Source: Moritella sp. F3 (GTDB taxonomy: Bacteria; Pseudomonadota; Gammaproteobacteria; Enterobacterales; Moritellaceae). From it: a stretch of 64,000 bases of DNA. Of the stretch, positions 61,628-64,000 are shown piece after piece. The number at the start of each line of letters is the position of its first letter. Position 1 is the first letter of the stretch. The DNA is taken from contig NZ_BLRL01000003.1 of NCBI RefSeq assembly GCF_015082335.1, positions 310,001 to 374,000 on the forward strand, read 5' to 3'. The position numbers and the translations under genes are program-made. The notes under the pieces were generated by a model. That model saw only the letters and a program-made list of their open reading frames with translations. It was not told where the DNA came from and did not search any database.

Positions 61628-62839
61628 TTGAAATCATTAATCAAATGCTGCGGGTTAATTACCTTAGGCCTTATGACATCGAGCGTTATGACACAGGTTA
61701 ACGCTGAAATAAAAGTAAAGGGAAGTGCAAGCTTGGAGCAACGCATATTCTTAGACCGACCAGACCCACTAACGCAACCGGCTGCTAATGGTTATCCTTA
61801 CCCGGTTTATCATCAAGTGTCTGTGGCATTATCGCCACACGTGGAAGCGTCATCAGAACGTAACAATATGGTGTATACCGCACATCCATTCCTACGTCTT
61901 GATGAACGCGATAGTGAGCGTACTCATATTGATTTTAGAGAACTAAAAGCCGCTGTAATCACTAAGAAATGGCAGGCTTCTATCGGTTTTGATCAAGTGT
62001 ATTGGGGAGTGATGGAGAATCACCATTTAGTCGATATCGTTAACCAAACTGACTATAACGAATCACCTAATGGGGATGATAAGTTAGGTCAGCCTATGTT
62101 TAGGTTAGGCATGAATATTAAAGATGCCTTGCTTGAAGCAATGATATTGATTGGCTATCGTGAGCCGAGCATGCCTACACCTGGCGCACGTTTTAGTTTC
62201 GAGGATGATTATCGTTATGAGTATGAAGGTTGGGGAGAGGAGTATCACCCCGATCTGGCATTACGTTATAGTAAAACGCTCAAGAATATAGATGTTGGTG
62301 TGAGCTATTTTGGTGGTCATTCAAGGACGCCGGAATTAGATACTCAATCTGTTGGCGATCCGGTCTGGAAGATAAACTTAATTGATCAAGTATCAGTTGA
62401 TATTAAAGCTGATCTGAACAGAATAGAATTAAAAGCGGAAGTACTTTATAAAGTTGTTGAAGATAAATCGACACGCGCTATGGTGTTCGGCTCGGAATTT
62501 AAGCTTATGCAAGACCAAAATTTTGGCGTTAACTTATTAGCTGAATATAGCTGGGATCAACATGGCGAAAGTGCTTTTGATAATAGCTTCCAGAATGATA
62601 TCTTTGCCGGGGTACGGGTAACCCTTAATGGCTTAAATGATAGTGAAATACTCATTGGCCATAATTATGATTTCGACTTTGGCTCTCAGCATGGCTCAGT
62701 TCAGGCGAAAGTAAATGTGACTAAAGCGCTATCTGTTGGTGTCGAAGGTTGGTGGTTTAATGTGAGCGATGACGATTATGCTAACAAAGCGTTTAATGAT
62801 GATAATATGATCCAACTTACCGGTTATTATAATTTCTAA
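61628..62839 (+). CDS. Outer-membrane beta-barrel protein of unknown function
   Basis: A 403-residue protein starting at TTG behind GGGGAA. It has a signal peptide (about 1-26, cleavage after VNA) and alternating hydrophobic/polar strands through to a C-terminal aromatic end (QLTGYYNF), the sign of a BamA-folded barrel. The WQASIGFDQVYWGVMENHHLV block resembles DUF1302-like or phosphate-porin-like barrels, but no specific substrate can be named. Single gene. Confidence 0.75.
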   Translation: MKSLIKCCGLITLGLMTSSVMTQVNAEIKVKGSASLEQRIFLDRPDPLTQPAANGYPYPVYHQVSVALSPHVEASSERNNMVYTAHPFLRLDERDSERTHIDFRELKAAVITKKWQASIGFDQVYWGVMENHHLVDIVNQTDYNESPNGDDKLGQPMFRLGMNIKDALLEAMILIGYREPSMPTPGARFSFEDDYRYEYEGWGEEYHPDLALRYSKTLKNIDVGVSYFGGHSRTPELDTQSVGDPVWKINLIDQVSVDIKADLNRIELKAEVLYKVVEDKSTRAMVFGSEFKLMQDQNFGVNLLAEYSWDQHGESAFDNSFQNDIFAGVRVTLNGLNDSEILIGHNYDFDFGSQHGSVQAKVNVTKALSVGVEGWWFNVSDDDYANKAFNDDNMIQLTGYYNF

Positions 62840-63010
62840 TTATAATGGATGAATTATTCATTCTTTATATTTCGGTCGAGTATCGGTTATATTCGGATTT
62901 AGGATTCGGCTAAAATTTGGATTTAGGTCGGAGTACTGTTCATCCGTTTTTTTTTCGGTTATTCTAAATACTTAGTTGTAGATTAAGTTAATCGTATAAA
63001 AGGATTTTAG

Positions 63011-63292
63011 ATGTTTAAGATAAATCAGTATTTTGATGGTCAAGTTGCTTCTATTGGATTTCAAGAAGCGGGCAAAGAAGCCAGTGTTGGCGTGATGGCT
63101 GTTGGTGAGTATGAATTTGGTACTGCGTTAGCCGAAGTGATGATTGTTATCACGGGGGCGTTAACTGTGTTGCTTCCTGGAAAAGTTGAATGGCAAACAT
63201 TTAATGCTGGTGAGCAATTTAACGTACCGGCCGACAGTAAGTTTCAAGTTAAAGTCGCGCAAGAAACGGCATATCTTTGTCAATACGGTTAA
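63011..63292 (+). CDS. ppnP: Pyrimidine/purine nucleoside phosphorylase PpnP
   Basis: A 93-residue cupin-like protein (E. coli PpnP/YaiE has 94). It matches the family in [28 protein letters not shown] and the final [15 protein letters not shown] with CQYG end. PpnP splits several nucleosides with phosphate. An AAAGGAT site precedes the ATG; a strong terminator follows. Confidence 0.93.
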   Translation: MFKINQYFDGQVASIGFQEAGKEASVGVMAVGEYEFGTALAEVMIVITGALTVLLPGKVEWQTFNAGEQFNVPADSKFQVKVAQETAYLCQYG

Positions 63293-63357
63293 TACATGAA
63301 TAGCGCTATGCACTAATACTATTCACTATTCATAAAAATCGTAATCGCATAGCAATG

Positions 63358-63396
63358 AAAAGGGGAGAATAAACATCGCGTTTATTCTCCCCTTTT
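63358..63396. terminator. Bidirectional terminator between ppnP and the DUF1244 gene
   Basis: A 15-base stem of AAAGGGGAGAATAAA and its complement with a short loop is flanked by A and T runs, between convergent genes. Confidence 0.9.
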
Positions 63397-63436
63397 AGTA
63401 TTCACTTACTGCTCACTACTCATTCAGTATTAAATG

Positions 63437-63745
63437 TTACTTTTTAGGTTTCGCATTAAACGCAGCGAGTTGTTCTTCAGTTGCAGGCAGTTGGTGATTT
63501 TCTTTCCATTCTGCATACGTCATACCGTAGATACGTTCTCTTGCTTGATCGGCAGATACGTCTAATTCCAGCTCATCAGCTGCAGACTTATACCATTTAC
63601 CTAAGCAATTACGGCAAAAATCAGCAAGGATCATTAAATCAATATTTTGCACTTGCTTGTTATCATCCAAATGCGCTAATAAACGTTGTAATACTTTAGC
63701 GTCCAGTTGGTCTTGCTGAGCTTGAGTTAATTCTGCTTTACTCAT
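63437..63745 (-). CDS. DUF1244 family protein
   Basis: A 102-residue protein with the DUF1244 core VQNIDLMILADFCRNCLGKWY and ARERIYGMTYAEWKENHQ. The CRNC pair is conserved. Structures of relatives show a small helical, sometimes metal-binding fold; the function is unknown. It lies 13 bases after dsbB in the same direction, probably one transcript. Confidence 0.88.
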   Translation of the reverse strand: MSKAELTQAQQDQLDAKVLQRLLAHLDDNKQVQNIDLMILADFCRNCLGKWYKSAADELELDVSADQARERIYGMTYAEWKENHQLPATEEQLAAFNAKPKK

Positions 63746-63758
63746 TATTCTATCCTTG

Positions 63759-64000
63759 TTATTTAGTCGGTTTGATTAGGCCGATAATATGGCAACTAAA
63801 TACAATCACTGCAACTGCTAAATAAATCACAGAGGTTACAATTAACCATTGTGGCATTGTATATGATAAGAACTGCCAGCTGATTTCATCACAAAATCCA
63901 GTTGGATTGAACATCCACGGTGCCCATTCATGTATCGGTGCCCAGCTTGGGAAGTTAGGGAAAAAGTCACATGTCGAAAACGGTGATGGATTAAGCTGAA
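63759..64000 (-). CDS. dsbB: Disulfide bond formation protein DsbB, C-terminal part (5' end outside window)
   Basis: The last 80 codons of a DsbB-type inner-membrane protein. Visible are the second periplasmic loop with its redox cysteine pair (SPFSTCDFFPNFPSWAP and TGFCDEISWQF), then the final helix WLIVTSVIYLAVAVIVF and a basic tail ending KPTK. DsbB reoxidises DsbA and passes electrons to quinone. The frame runs off the window end. Confidence 0.93.
   Translation of the reverse strand, partial: QLNPSPFSTCDFFPNFPSWAPIHEWAPWMFNPTGFCDEISWQFLSYTMPQWLIVTSVIYLAVAVIVFSCHIIGLIKPTK

Noticed and set aside
1-64000. tRNA, rRNA, CRISPR arrays or prophage
   Set aside because: No cloverleaf-like genes, rRNA segments, regularly spaced direct repeats or phage structural genes were noticed.

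Overview
This window looks like chromosomal DNA of a marine, probably cold-adapted gammaproteobacterium. The AT-rich composition, the Shewanella/Vibrio/Moritella-type gene families and the gene order (serC-hisC-aroA-cmk-rpsA-ihfB-lapAB-pyrF) suggest Moritella or a close relative; this placement is inferred from gene content only. No rRNA, tRNA, CRISPR array, intact insertion sequence or prophage was seen.

Layout. 1-0.4 kb: 3' part of an AraC-type regulator. 0.5-5 kb (minus): thiamine salvage operon thiD-thiZ-thiX-thiY-tenA behind a TPP riboswitch. 5.2-7.5 kb: a lipoprotein and a BCCT transporter. 8.1-14.9 kb: methylcitrate cycle operon prpR(GntR)-prpB-prpC-acnD-prpF for propionate use, with a 12-bp palindromic operator. 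15-16.6 kb (minus): branched-chain amino acid carrier brnQ, preceded by an unannotated 39-codon Ile/Val-rich leader ORF and two mutually exclusive hairpins, a strong attenuation candidate. 17-28.4 kb: accessory stretch of mostly single-gene units (ndh, YqhA family, acetyltransferases, methyltransferase, LysE, PaiB-like, HAD, DUF1272, ppiB, EamA) with three decayed genes (MAPEG, VOC/glyoxalase, leucine-rich repeat).

28.6-37.9 kb is a conserved core run: serC, hisC, aroA, cmk, rpsA, ihfB, lapA, lapB, pyrF. 37.9-44.2 kb: rhombosortase, DTW-domain tRNA enzyme, HIT protein, H-NS, a lysine riboswitch driving an NhaC-type (LysW) transporter, tdk and a 3'-truncated EAL gene.

44.4-54.5 kb (minus) is the most unusual part: seven genes built around an FTR1 ferric permease. 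They encode a large secreted protein, a four-helix cytochrome-b-like membrane protein, FTR1, a UDP-galactopyranose-mutase-like flavoprotein, a small secreted protein, a GT-C-type membrane protein and a six-heme beta-propeller cytochrome. Fur-box-like sites lie before the first and the last gene. This may be an undescribed form of FTR1-based iron acquisition.

54.6-58.2 kb (minus): DUF2982 and the two-component pair of the proteobacterial dedicated sortase system, without a sortase in view. 58.3-64 kb: START-domain protein, a membrane coiled-coil protein, LpxR-type lipid A deacylase, an outer-membrane barrel, ppnP, DUF1244 and the 3' part of dsbB.
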